Source: Acidimicrobiia bacterium (GTDB lineage: Bacteria; Actinomycetota; Acidimicrobiia; Acidimicrobiales; Aldehydirespiratoraceae). Taken from it: a stretch of DNA of 58,889 nucleotides. The notes beneath the pieces were generated by a model that saw nothing but the letters and a program-made list of their open reading frames with translations, did no database searches and was not told the origin of the DNA. The stretch spans positions 1-58,889 of the forward strand of contig JAUIML010000003.1 of the NCBI GenBank assembly GCA_030432715.1. The letters run 5' to 3'. Every line of letters starts with the position of its first letter. Position 1 is the first letter of the stretch. The translations under genes and the position numbers were made by a program. Below are positions 18,358 to 26,774 of this stretch, piece after piece.

Positions 18358-19232
18358 CCACGACCTCACCCGCCACCACCCCACCCGCCTCCACCCCACC
18401 CGCCTCGGCCACTCCCCGCCTCGGTCCCGACGTCCACGCGATCCGAGCCATCGTCGCCCGGGATCTCCGCGCCGTACGCCGCAGCAAGGCGGTCGTGATC
18501 CCGATGCTCACCGTGCCGGTGATCCTGATGGTCGTGCTGCCGCTGGTGGTCGGCTACGCGGCGCGGCGAGCGAGCCGAACCGGTGCCCGCATCGAGTTCC
18601 TCGACTCCCTGCCCTCGCAGTTGGCCGATCCCATCTCGAGCCTCCCTCCCGAGGAGCAGCTGCTGACCCTCGTGCTCGGCTTTCTCCTTGCCCCCCTCTT
18701 CCTCATCGTCCCGCTCATGGTGTCGGCGGTGTTGGCCGCCGACGCGTTCGCCGGGGAGAAGGAGCGTCGAACGATGGAGACGCTCCTGCATCTCCCGATC
18801 GCCGACCGCGACCTGTTCATCGCCAAGTTCCTGACCGGCTTCCTGCCTGCGGTGGCCGTCTCCTGGATCGGCTTCGCCTGCTTCACCGTGGTCGCCAACG
18901 CCGTGTCCTACGGCATCGTCGACGGGCTCGTGGTGCCCAACGCGCTCTGGTTGATCGTCATCTTCTGGGTGGCCCCGGCCATCGCCACGCTCGGTCTCGG
19001 GATCATGGTGCGGGTCTCGGCCCGGTGCAGCACCACCCAGGAAGCGAACCAGCTCGGCGGTGCGGTGATCCTTCCGCTGGTCTTCCTCGCGGTCGGCCAG
19101 TCGACGGGCCTCCTGCTCGTCGATGCCCCGCTGGCCCTCGCCATCGGCGGCGTCATCTGGTTGGTCGCCCTCACGCTCGTGGTGCGCGGCGCGGCACGGT
19201 TCACCCGGGACCGGGTGGCCGGAACCGGCTGA
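18354..19232 (+). CDS. ABC transporter permease (NatB-like)
   Basis: RDLRAVRRSKAVVIPMLTVPVILMVVLP...FAGEKERRTMETLLHLPI; ATGA overlap with ATPase. Confidence 0.9.
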   Translation: MTTTSPATTPPASTPPASATPRLGPDVHAIRAIVARDLRAVRRSKAVVIPMLTVPVILMVVLPLVVGYAARRASRTGARIEFLDSLPSQLADPISSLPPEEQLLTLVLGFLLAPLFLIVPLMVSAVLAADAFAGEKERRTMETLLHLPIADRDLFIAKFLTGFLPAVAVSWIGFACFTVVANAVSYGIVDGLVVPNALWLIVIFWVAPAIATLGLGIMVRVSARCSTTQEANQLGGAVILPLVFLAVGQSTGLLLVDAPLALAIGGVIWLVALTLVVRGAARFTRDRVAGTG

Positions 19233-19244
19233 GGACTCCCGCGC

Positions 19245-19334
19245 TCAGCGGGCGAGCAGGAAGAACTGCAACGCGCCCGCCGCCAGGATGGCCATCAACA
19301 GGAGGGCGATCACGAGCGTGGTGCCCGACCGCAT
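19245..19334 (-). CDS. 29-aa putative small membrane protein
   Basis: MRSGTTLVIALLLMAILAAGALQFFLLAR*; start overlaps stop of SAM hydrolase gene (TGATG). Confidence 0.5.
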   Translation of the reverse strand: MRSGTTLVIALLLMAILAAGALQFFLLAR

Positions 19335-20197
19335 CAGGGTCGCCGCCCCAGCTCGACCGGGGTGACGACCCCCTGATTGGTGCCCTCGGCGAGGGTCGAG
19401 ATCCGCACCTCGTCACCCTCGCCCAAGCCGAACTCGGCGGCGGCCGAGGTGCGAGCGGCGGCCACCGAGAGCAACCCACTCGAGTCGACGACGAGGCCGA
19501 CCCGCCCGGTCGGGATGTCGTCGTAGGCATCGGCACGAACGCCGACCCGGTCGTCGCCCCCGATCGTGACGCCGAGCAGCTCGCCGAAGGCGGCGAGTTC
19601 GAGCGGATCGACGTTGAGCTGGCAGTTGCCGAACCGGTCGACCCAGAGCACTTCACACACGAGGGTCTCGCCCTCGACCTGACTGACCGGGAGGATGCCG
19701 GGCATGAGTCCGGCCGGGTCGATCTCGGGGCCGAGGTCGGTCAGGGGCACGCCGTTGCAGAGATGGGCGGCCGCCGGGGCGAACACGTCACGGCCGTCGA
19801 ACGTCGACCCGCCGGCTGCATCGAGGCGATGGTCGGCTGAGGTGAGCTCGACCGCCCGGGTCGCTCCACCGACCAACCCGACGGCCGGGGCGAGCAGCCC
19901 GTTGTCGGGACCGACCAGGTACGAGGCGCCGTCGCCGACCTCGATCGCGATCGGACGACGCGCCGTGCCGACGCCGGGGTCGACCACCGCGACGACGACT
20001 CCCGGGCACAGATAGTTCGCGGCGCGGGCCAGCGCGAGACCACCGGCCCGCGTGTCGTGGGGGGCGATGCCGTGGGTGACGTCGATGACGGCGGCATGGG
20101 GGGCGATCGAACGGATCACCGAGTGCACGACCCCCACGAATTCGTCGCCGTGTCCGAAGTCGGACAGGAACGAGACGGTGTCGAAACGCGGGTTCAC
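19334..20197 (-). CDS. SAM hydrolase (DUF62/SAM hydroxide adenosyltransferase family)
   Basis: VSFLSDFGHGDEFVGVVHSVI...IDVTHGI...VDPGVGTARRPIAIE...GPDNGLLAPA...DRFGNCQLN. Confidence 0.9.
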   Translation of the reverse strand: MNPRFDTVSFLSDFGHGDEFVGVVHSVIRSIAPHAAVIDVTHGIAPHDTRAGGLALARAANYLCPGVVVAVVDPGVGTARRPIAIEVGDGASYLVGPDNGLLAPAVGLVGGATRAVELTSADHRLDAAGGSTFDGRDVFAPAAAHLCNGVPLTDLGPEIDPAGLMPGILPVSQVEGETLVCEVLWVDRFGNCQLNVDPLELAAFGELLGVTIGGDDRVGVRADAYDDIPTGRVGLVVDSSGLLSVAAARTSAAAEFGLGEGDEVRISTLAEGTNQGVVTPVELGRRP

Positions 20198-20231
20198 GCT
20201 CGCGACGCTACCGGTGCGGTCGGGCCGGTGG

Positions 20232-21023
20232 TCACTCGGCGCCCAGCTCGCGGGAGCGCTCGGCGGCGGCATGGACGACGTCGGCCACCAGACCGAGGAA
20301 GTCGGCATCGTCGAACACGGCGAGACCGGCGGCGGTGGTGCCACCCTTCGAGGTCACGTTGGTGCGCAGCACCGCCGGGTCCTCGCCCGACGTCGACAGC
20401 AGCGTGGCCGCGCCGAGCAGGGTCTGGCGGGCGAGTGCATCGGCCGTCGCCGGGTCGAGGCCTTCGGCGACGCCGGCCGCTATGAGACCCTCGGCCATCC
20501 GGAAGAGATACGCGGGGCCCGACCCGGAGAGTCCGGTGACGGCGTCGAGGTCGGCCTCGTCGACCGTGACCACGAGCCCGACGGCCGACAGGATCCCGGC
20601 CGCCCACTCGAGATCATCGGCGTCGGCGTGGGCGCCGGCCGCGATGCCGGCGGCGCCCTGACCGACCAGAGCCGGGGTGTTCGGCATGCACCGCACCACG
20701 GCGGTGCCCTCACCCATCGCCGCTTCGATGGCGGCGGTGCGGACGCCGGCCGCGATCGACAGCACCCGGCGCACACCGGCGGTCGTGAGGCCCGTGAGGA
20801 CCAGGGGCACCACGTCGGGTTTGACGGCCACGAGGGCATCGGTGCCGGGGACGGGTTCGGTGCCGGCGGAGAGCCCCGGGTACCGCTCGGTCAACTCCTG
20901 CCGGCGAGCGGCGACCGGTTCGACGACGTGCAGGTCATCGGGCTGCGCCCAACCCTGCTCGATCATTCCGCCGAGGAGCGCCTCGGCCATCTTGCCGCCG
21001 CCGATCATCTGGAGCTTGGTCAC
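20232..21023 (-). CDS. proC: Pyrroline-5-carboxylate reductase
   Basis: MIGGGKMAEALLGGMI...VVRCMPNTPALVGQGAAGI...TGLSGSGPAYLF. Confidence 0.95.
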   Translation of the reverse strand: MTKLQMIGGGKMAEALLGGMIEQGWAQPDDLHVVEPVAARRQELTERYPGLSAGTEPVPGTDALVAVKPDVVPLVLTGLTTAGVRRVLSIAAGVRTAAIEAAMGEGTAVVRCMPNTPALVGQGAAGIAAGAHADADDLEWAAGILSAVGLVVTVDEADLDAVTGLSGSGPAYLFRMAEGLIAAGVAEGLDPATADALARQTLLGAATLLSTSGEDPAVLRTNVTSKGGTTAAGLAVFDDADFLGLVADVVHAAAERSRELGAE

Positions 21024-21131
21024 GGCCGGACACCGTATGCGAAACCCGGTGGAGGCAGGACCCGCGCACTTCCCCGAGCGCTTCGCACCTCCACCGGGTC
21101 AAGGACGAATATACATGGGATGATATGAAAG

Positions 21132-21596
21132 TCAATCCTTGAAGCGGGAGGCGAAGCCGAGGCGCATCGCCGGCCGGAAGACCAGTTCGACGGCCGCCCA
21201 CATCGACCCGAGGATGCGGTCGAGCTCGGCATCGGTGACGGCCGCCACCGGCAGCGATCCCCGCAGGAAGACCGCGTCCTCGTCGCCCAGCTCGAGGTGG
21301 AGCCCCGTCAGCTTGTGGTTGCGGCGCAGGAGATGCTCGAACAACTCGGCCCGGTTCTCCTCCGGCGCCGGCATCAGGAAGGTCTCGAAGCCGAGAGTGC
21401 GTTGACCCAGCGTCCACCAGGCGGTCCACACGTCCTTCTCCTCGCCGAGGAATCGGATGTACCAGCGGATCACGTCGCCTTCGGCCCGCTCGACGGCATC
21501 GATGGCGGGATTGTCGGCCATCTCGGCCGCGAGCCATTCGTCGATCCGCCGCTCCAGGGCGGCGAGTTCGGCGGGCGTGGCCGGCGGTGACTGCAC
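21132..21596 (-). CDS. YbjN-domain-like protein next to mshA
   Basis: VIRWYIRFLGEEKDVWTAWWTLGQRTLGFETFLMPAPEENRAELFEHLLRRNHKL. Confidence 0.7.
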   Translation of the reverse strand: MQSPPATPAELAALERRIDEWLAAEMADNPAIDAVERAEGDVIRWYIRFLGEEKDVWTAWWTLGQRTLGFETFLMPAPEENRAELFEHLLRRNHKLTGLHLELGDEDAVFLRGSLPVAAVTDAELDRILGSMWAAVELVFRPAMRLGFASRFKD

Positions 21597-21600
21597 GATG

Positions 21601-22845
21601 TCAGGCGAGACAGTCGACGGGTTCGCGCAGGGCGAGGTCGGCGTAGACCCGGCGGAGGCGGGCCGCCATGGTGGTCCACGTGTAGCTGACGGCGGCCTCG
21701 GCCGCCTGTCGCGAGAGTTCGTCGGCCAGCAACGGCGAGTCGAGAATGCGTCGGGTGGCGGCCGCGAAGTCGCGGGGGTCACGGCCGCTGATCCGGAATC
21801 CGGTACGCCCCTCTTCGACCAGGGTGCGGAGCCCGCCGACGTCGGAGGCGACGACCGGCGTGCCGCAGGCCGCCGCTTCGAGGGCGACGAGGCCGAACGA
21901 CTCGCTCCGGGAGGGCACGAGGCACACGTCGGCGGCGCGGTAGTAGGTGGACAGCACGTGGTGCGGCTGGGGCGGCACCATCGACACGCGGTCGACGAGG
22001 CCGCGATCGGCGATGAGCTTCTCGATCTTGCGGACCTCGTCGTCGCCCTCGATCCCGCTCGACCCGCCGACGATCAGGAGGCGCGCATCGTCGATGTCGA
22101 GCGCGGCGAGCGCCTCGACCGCGACGTCGACCCCCTTCAGCGGCTGGATGCGGCCGACGAAGAGCAGGAGAGGCGACGCATCGAGCCCCAACGCCGCTCG
22201 GGCACCGTCGCGAGCGCCGGGCGAGAAGAAGGCGTGGTCGACCCCGGGCGGCACGACCTCGACCCGGTCGGCATCGGCCCCGTAGTGGGTGACGAGTTCG
22301 TGGAGCTCGGTGACCGAGTTGGCGGTGATCACGTCGGCGCAGCGGATCACCTCGGCCTCGGCATCGATGCGACGCTGCGGCTCGTCGTCGCCCGTCTCGG
22401 CCTTGACCCGGGCCAGCGTGTGGAACGTTGTGACCAGCGGCAGATCGAGCTGGTGCTTCAACCGGTGGCCCGCCACACCCGAGAGCCAGTAGTTGGCGTG
22501 GATGACGTCGACGGGACGCTCGACGAGATCACGCCCGACGGCCTCGGTGAACTCATCGACGATGTCGGGCAATGCCTCCTTGGCGAGCCCGACGGGACCG
22601 GCGTCGACGTGGACGACCCGGAACCCGGGCTCGACCTCGACCACGTCGGGGAGATCGTCGTCCCAACGACGCACGTAGACGGTCGCATCGGTGCCGCCCT
22701 GAGCCAACGACGACACGAGCTCGCGGATGTAGACGTTCATCCCTCCCGCGTCGCCGTGCCCGGGCTGGACCAGGGGCGACGTGTGCAAGGACAGAACGGC
22801 GACGCGGCTCACGACCTGTCCCAACGCACGGGGCCGACCAGACAT
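21601..22845 (-). CDS. mshA: D-inositol-3-phosphate glycosyltransferase
   Basis: VAVLSLHTSPLVQPGHGDAGGMNVYIRELVSSLAQGG...PPGVDHAFFSPG; GT4 fold. Confidence 0.92.
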   Translation of the reverse strand: MSGRPRALGQVVSRVAVLSLHTSPLVQPGHGDAGGMNVYIRELVSSLAQGGTDATVYVRRWDDDLPDVVEVEPGFRVVHVDAGPVGLAKEALPDIVDEFTEAVGRDLVERPVDVIHANYWLSGVAGHRLKHQLDLPLVTTFHTLARVKAETGDDEPQRRIDAEAEVIRCADVITANSVTELHELVTHYGADADRVEVVPPGVDHAFFSPGARDGARAALGLDASPLLLFVGRIQPLKGVDVAVEALAALDIDDARLLIVGGSSGIEGDDEVRKIEKLIADRGLVDRVSMVPPQPHHVLSTYYRAADVCLVPSRSESFGLVALEAAACGTPVVASDVGGLRTLVEEGRTGFRISGRDPRDFAAATRRILDSPLLADELSRQAAEAAVSYTWTTMAARLRRVYADLALREPVDCLA

Positions 22846-22894
22846 TCCGTGACCCTGCGGGCGGGCGACCGGCCGGCGAGCGCAGGGTCGCCGA

Positions 22895-23422
22895 TCACGA
22901 GGGGGAGGTGGACGCTTCTCCGCCGGCGATCCGACGGGCGAGCTCGTCGTTGAGCGAGTCGATGGTGTCGTGGAGCGAGCGGCGACTCGTCGACAGTCGC
23001 TCCTCGAAATCGCGCAGGGCGATGACGGCCGCGGACAGCTCGTCGTCACCCAGATCGGCCACCTCGGTCATGATGGACGGCCCGACCACGTCGTCGAGCA
23101 CCGCGGTGAGCGGATCCACCACGGCTTCGGGCGGATCGAGCTCCTGGTCGACACGCCCCGATCCCGGCGCCCGGACCCCATCGCTCAACAGCTCGGGCAG
23201 GCGGGCCACCAGGTCGGCCAGGTCGCCGCCGCCGCCCTCGGTGCGGCGCTTGGTCTCGGCCACGATCACGTCGAGGCGTCCCTGCGCCAGCCGGCGCACA
23301 TAGGAGACCCCGTTCTCGAGGTCGGTGCACTCCGAACGCATCCTGCGGAGATCATCGGTTGCGGACTCGGCGAGCCCGGCCAGGTAGCCGGCCTCCAGCA
23401 CTCGTTGGAGATCTGGGATCAT
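22895..23422 (-). CDS. RsiG-like (c-di-GMP-dependent anti-sigma family) protein
   Basis: 175 aa helical protein; ENGVSYVRRLAQGRLD and EERLSTSRRSLHDTID match E(X)3S(X)2R(X)3[Q/H](X)3D twice. Confidence 0.75.
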   Translation of the reverse strand: MIPDLQRVLEAGYLAGLAESATDDLRRMRSECTDLENGVSYVRRLAQGRLDVIVAETKRRTEGGGGDLADLVARLPELLSDGVRAPGSGRVDQELDPPEAVVDPLTAVLDDVVGPSIMTEVADLGDDELSAAVIALRDFEERLSTSRRSLHDTIDSLNDELARRIAGGEASTSPS

Positions 23423-23496
23423 CGGGATGGGTCGACCTTGCTTCTCGTCGCGCGTCTCGTCGCGGCTTCTCGGTGGTGTCCGGCGGACGCGGCAGC

Positions 23497-23757
23497 CTAC
23501 CTGCCGCGGACCGCCGCGCCGGATCCGCCCGAGACCGGAGGCAACACGGCGACCTCGTCGCGGTCGCCGACCGGGTGGTCGCGCCCGACGGCCTCGCCGT
23601 TGCACCACACCGCGGCCGTCTCGAGAATGCCCGCGAAATCGGATCCGTAGCGAGCCACCGCGGCGTCGAGCACCTCGCCCACGGTGGCACCGGGAACGGT
23701 GTCGTGCTTCGTGCCGGCGGCCTCGCGGGCCGAGGCGAACAAGCGGAGCTGGGCCAT
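23497..23757 (-). CDS. MoaD/ThiS family ubiquitin-like sulfur carrier
   Basis: MAQLRLFASAREAAGTKHDTVPGATVGEVLDAAVARYG...VGDRDEVAVLPPVSGG + 8 residues. Confidence 0.85.
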   Translation of the reverse strand: MAQLRLFASAREAAGTKHDTVPGATVGEVLDAAVARYGSDFAGILETAAVWCNGEAVGRDHPVGDRDEVAVLPPVSGGSGAAVRGR

Positions 23758-23843
23758 GGACGACCACCGTAGCGGGAGGCCCTCGCGCGCCCCATCGCCA
23801 TCCCCGCCACTGTCAGTGTGCGCCGGTACGGTCGGCGCTGATC

Positions 23844-24437
23844 ATGTTGAACGTGCTTGTCGCCCGTCACGGGCAGTCGGAGTGGAACGCCGTGGGGCGC
23901 TGGCAGGGCCAGGCCGACCCGCCGTTGTCCGACCTCGGCCGCGCCCAGGCGGCCGGTGCGGCGATGCAGCTCGGCGCGTTCGATGCCATCGTCGCAAGCG
24001 ACCTCGACCGTGCCCTCACCACCGCGATGATCATCGCCGAGCACCTCGGCATCGGCCCGGTCCTCGTCGAACCCTCCTTCCGCGAACGCCACGCCGGCGA
24101 GTACCAGGGGCTCACCCGCGAGGAGATCGAAGCTCGCTTCCCCGGCAACCTCGATGCCGGGATCTGGCCGCCGGGTTGGGAGCCCGACCGCGAGGTCCAC
24201 ATCCGAGTGACCGAAGGTCTGGAGCGGGTCCGCGACGAGATCGGGTCGGGCGATGTGCTGATCATCTCCCACGGCGGCGTGATCTACAGCCTCGAAGGGC
24301 ACCACGGTGTCCCCCACGAACGCATCGCCAATCTCGGGGCCCGCTGGTTCCACCACGACGAGCGCGGCTGGCGGCTGGGCGAACGGGTGCAGCTCTCCCC
24401 CGACGAGGTCACCATCGAGAACCAGGACATCTTCTGA
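23844..24437 (+). CDS. Histidine phosphatase family protein
   Basis: LVARHGQSEWNAVGRWQGQADPPLSDLGRAQA...SHGGVI. Confidence 0.93.
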   Translation: MLNVLVARHGQSEWNAVGRWQGQADPPLSDLGRAQAAGAAMQLGAFDAIVASDLDRALTTAMIIAEHLGIGPVLVEPSFRERHAGEYQGLTREEIEARFPGNLDAGIWPPGWEPDREVHIRVTEGLERVRDEIGSGDVLIISHGGVIYSLEGHHGVPHERIANLGARWFHHDERGWRLGERVQLSPDEVTIENQDIF

Positions 24438-24450
24438 TGGGTCCCCGCCG

Positions 24451-25011
24451 ATGATGTCGTCGCGCTATCCCGTCGAGGTGATCCGCTCCGAGCGGCGGGT
24501 GAAGACCGTCTCGGCCCGCATCGTCGACGGTGTGATCCGGGTCCGGATCCCGGCCTGGATGTCGGAGAGCGACGAGCGGAAGTTCGTCACCGACGTCGTC
24601 GAGCGGATCGAACAGGAACGCCGTTCCCACGCAATCGATCTCGAGGCGCGGGCGGCAGCCCTCGCCGACGAGTTCGATCTACCGAAGCCCGAGTCGATCC
24701 GCTGGTCGAAGACCCAACGTCAACGCTGGGGGTCGTGTTCGGTCCACAGCGGCCACATCCGGGTCTCCGACCGCCTGGTCGACGTGCCGCCCTGGGTGCT
24801 CGACCACGTGATCGTGCACGAGCTCGCCCACCTCCGCGTCGCCGACCACTCCCCCGCCTTCCAGGCGCTGGTCAACCGCAACCCGCTCGCGGAGCGGGCC
24901 ACCGGCTATCTCCTGGCGGTGAGCGACCGCCTCGACCGACTCGAGCCCGCGCCGTCCGCCGGAGCCGAGGAGATCGTCGATCACTTCGACGGTCTCGACG
25001 CAGCCGGCTGA
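24451..25011 (+). CDS. YgjP/DUF45-like zinc metallopeptidase
   Basis: QRQRWGSCSVHSGHIRVSDRLVDVPPWVLDHVIVHELAHLRVADHSPAF. Confidence 0.9.
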   Translation: MMSSRYPVEVIRSERRVKTVSARIVDGVIRVRIPAWMSESDERKFVTDVVERIEQERRSHAIDLEARAAALADEFDLPKPESIRWSKTQRQRWGSCSVHSGHIRVSDRLVDVPPWVLDHVIVHELAHLRVADHSPAFQALVNRNPLAERATGYLLAVSDRLDRLEPAPSAGAEEIVDHFDGLDAAG

Positions 25012-26459
25012 GCGGCCTTCGCCGCCAACCAGGCCGCTTCCTCGTGGCCCAGCGGTGTGCTCGGTGGCGCATCGGTCCAGACCCAGAGTTCCTCGGAGAT
25101 CGCCCGCCAGTTCGCGGTCGCCCCGAGCTGACCGAGGATCGAGAAGAGACCGAGGTTGATGCGTTGGATGAGGGCGAACGTGGGCGGGACGTTGGTGTGC
25201 TTCAGGATGTCGTGCGTCTTCGCGTCGAAGGTCCGGTAGAGCAGGTCGACCGTGTAGTCGGTGGTGACCATGACCGGCTCGTCGTCGAGGATGAGCTCGT
25301 AGTAGGCCGCGAACCAGTCGAAGATCTCCTGGTCCTCGAAGGGGGCGCCGGGTCGCAGGACCAGCTGATCCTCGGCCGCCGAACGGAAGCGGGCCGGGTC
25401 TCGATCGATCATCGCCCGGATCAGCACCGCGAACTGGTCGACCTCGTCCTCGGCGAAGTGCTTCACGAGTCCGAAGTCGAGAAACGCGACCCGGCCGTCG
25501 TCGGCCAGGAGATAGTTGCCGGGATGGGGGTCGCCGTTGAACAGGTACTGACGGTTGAGGCTGCGGAACACGAAGCGGTAGACGATCTCGGCGACCCGCT
25601 GACGCTCTTCCTCCGGTGCCTCGTAGACCTCCTCGAAGGGCCGACCCCGCACGAACTCGGTGGTGAGCACGTTGACGGTGGTCAGGTCGTCGTGGACGGC
25701 GGGCACCCACACGTGAGGGTGGCCTTCGTAGTAGTCGGCGAACACCTTCTGGTTCCTCGCCTCGTTCAGATAGTCGAGCTCCTCGTTGATCCGGTCGCGC
25801 AGCTCCCGGACCAGCTCGTCGGGGTTGAGTCCCGGATACACGAGGGCGAGCAACATCGCGAGCCGTTCGGTGTTGTCGAGGTCGGCGGCGATCGCCTCGG
25901 CGATCCCCGGGTACTGCACCTTGACCGCGACCTCGCGGCCGTCGACCGTGACCGCCCGATGCACCTGACCGATCGACGCGGCCGCGACGGGCGTCTCGTC
26001 GATCTCGAGGAACATCTCGTGGAGGGGACGGCCCAGTGATCGCTCGATCTCGGTGAGGGCGAGATCCGACGGCATGGGTGGCGCGTCGGACCGCAGGCTG
26101 GCGAGCGCCTGACGCATGGGCTCGGGCATGCCTTCGTCGAGATAGCTGGCCATCTGCCCGAGCTTCATGAGGGCGCCCTTCATCTCCCCGAGCGAACCCA
26201 CGACGTCGTCGGCCTCGCGGCGCTCGAGTTCGGCCTGGAGCCGTCGCCGGGTCTCGTCGGACGCGAGCCTCGACCGGGCCTTGGTCACACCCCGATCGGC
26301 CGCCCGGCGGGCCACGAGCCGCCCCATCTCGACCCGCCGCTGCCCCCGGGTCAACGCCGCGATCGGCGAGTGGGCGACGCCGACGCGACCGCGACCGACC
26401 ACGGCCACCACGACTGCGACGAGGCCGGCCAGGCCGAGGAGGCCGACGACCCGCTTCAC
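24981..26459 (-). CDS. ABC1/UbiB/AarF-family atypical kinase
   Basis: GALMKLGQMASYLDEGMP...AAASIGQVHRA...VAVKVQYPGI...NGDPHPGNYLLADDGRVAFLDFG. Confidence 0.93.
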   Translation of the reverse strand: MKRVVGLLGLAGLVAVVVAVVGRGRVGVAHSPIAALTRGQRRVEMGRLVARRAADRGVTKARSRLASDETRRRLQAELERREADDVVGSLGEMKGALMKLGQMASYLDEGMPEPMRQALASLRSDAPPMPSDLALTEIERSLGRPLHEMFLEIDETPVAAASIGQVHRAVTVDGREVAVKVQYPGIAEAIAADLDNTERLAMLLALVYPGLNPDELVRELRDRINEELDYLNEARNQKVFADYYEGHPHVWVPAVHDDLTTVNVLTTEFVRGRPFEEVYEAPEEERQRVAEIVYRFVFRSLNRQYLFNGDPHPGNYLLADDGRVAFLDFGLVKHFAEDEVDQFAVLIRAMIDRDPARFRSAAEDQLVLRPGAPFEDQEIFDWFAAYYELILDDEPVMVTTDYTVDLLYRTFDAKTHDILKHTNVPPTFALIQRINLGLFSILGQLGATANWRAISEELWVWTDAPPSTPLGHEEAAWLAAKAAQPAASRPSK

Positions 26460-26460
26460 G

Positions 26461-26691
26461 TCAGCTCGGCGCAGCGTCGGATGCAGGGTCGGCCGCAGCC
26501 TCGGCGTCGCCGAGTCCGGCGACCAGCGCTTCGGCGGTGTCGAGATCGTCGGCGTCGAGCGCATCGAGTGCGGCGGACACGTTGTCGAGATCGGTCTCGA
26601 ATCCGTCGAGCACGGCATCGCCTTCCGACGGCGGCGGCGCGGCGGGCTCACCGACCGGTGCGGCTGACTCGGGAACGTCCGTCTCGTGCAT
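26461..26691 (-). CDS. Small acidic hypothetical protein
   Basis: 76 aa MHETDVPESAAPVGE...DNVSAALDALDADDLDTAEALVAGLGDAEAA; immediately upstream of ABC1 kinase. Confidence 0.5.
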   Translation of the reverse strand: MHETDVPESAAPVGEPAAPPPSEGDAVLDGFETDLDNVSAALDALDADDLDTAEALVAGLGDAEAAADPASDAAPS

Positions 26692-26774
26692 CTCGCCGAG
26701 GCTAGCCGGGCCGTGCGCCCGCCCGAACGGCCGCGCGATTGGGCGCACACCCCGAGTTCGGGCACAGTGGCTCC

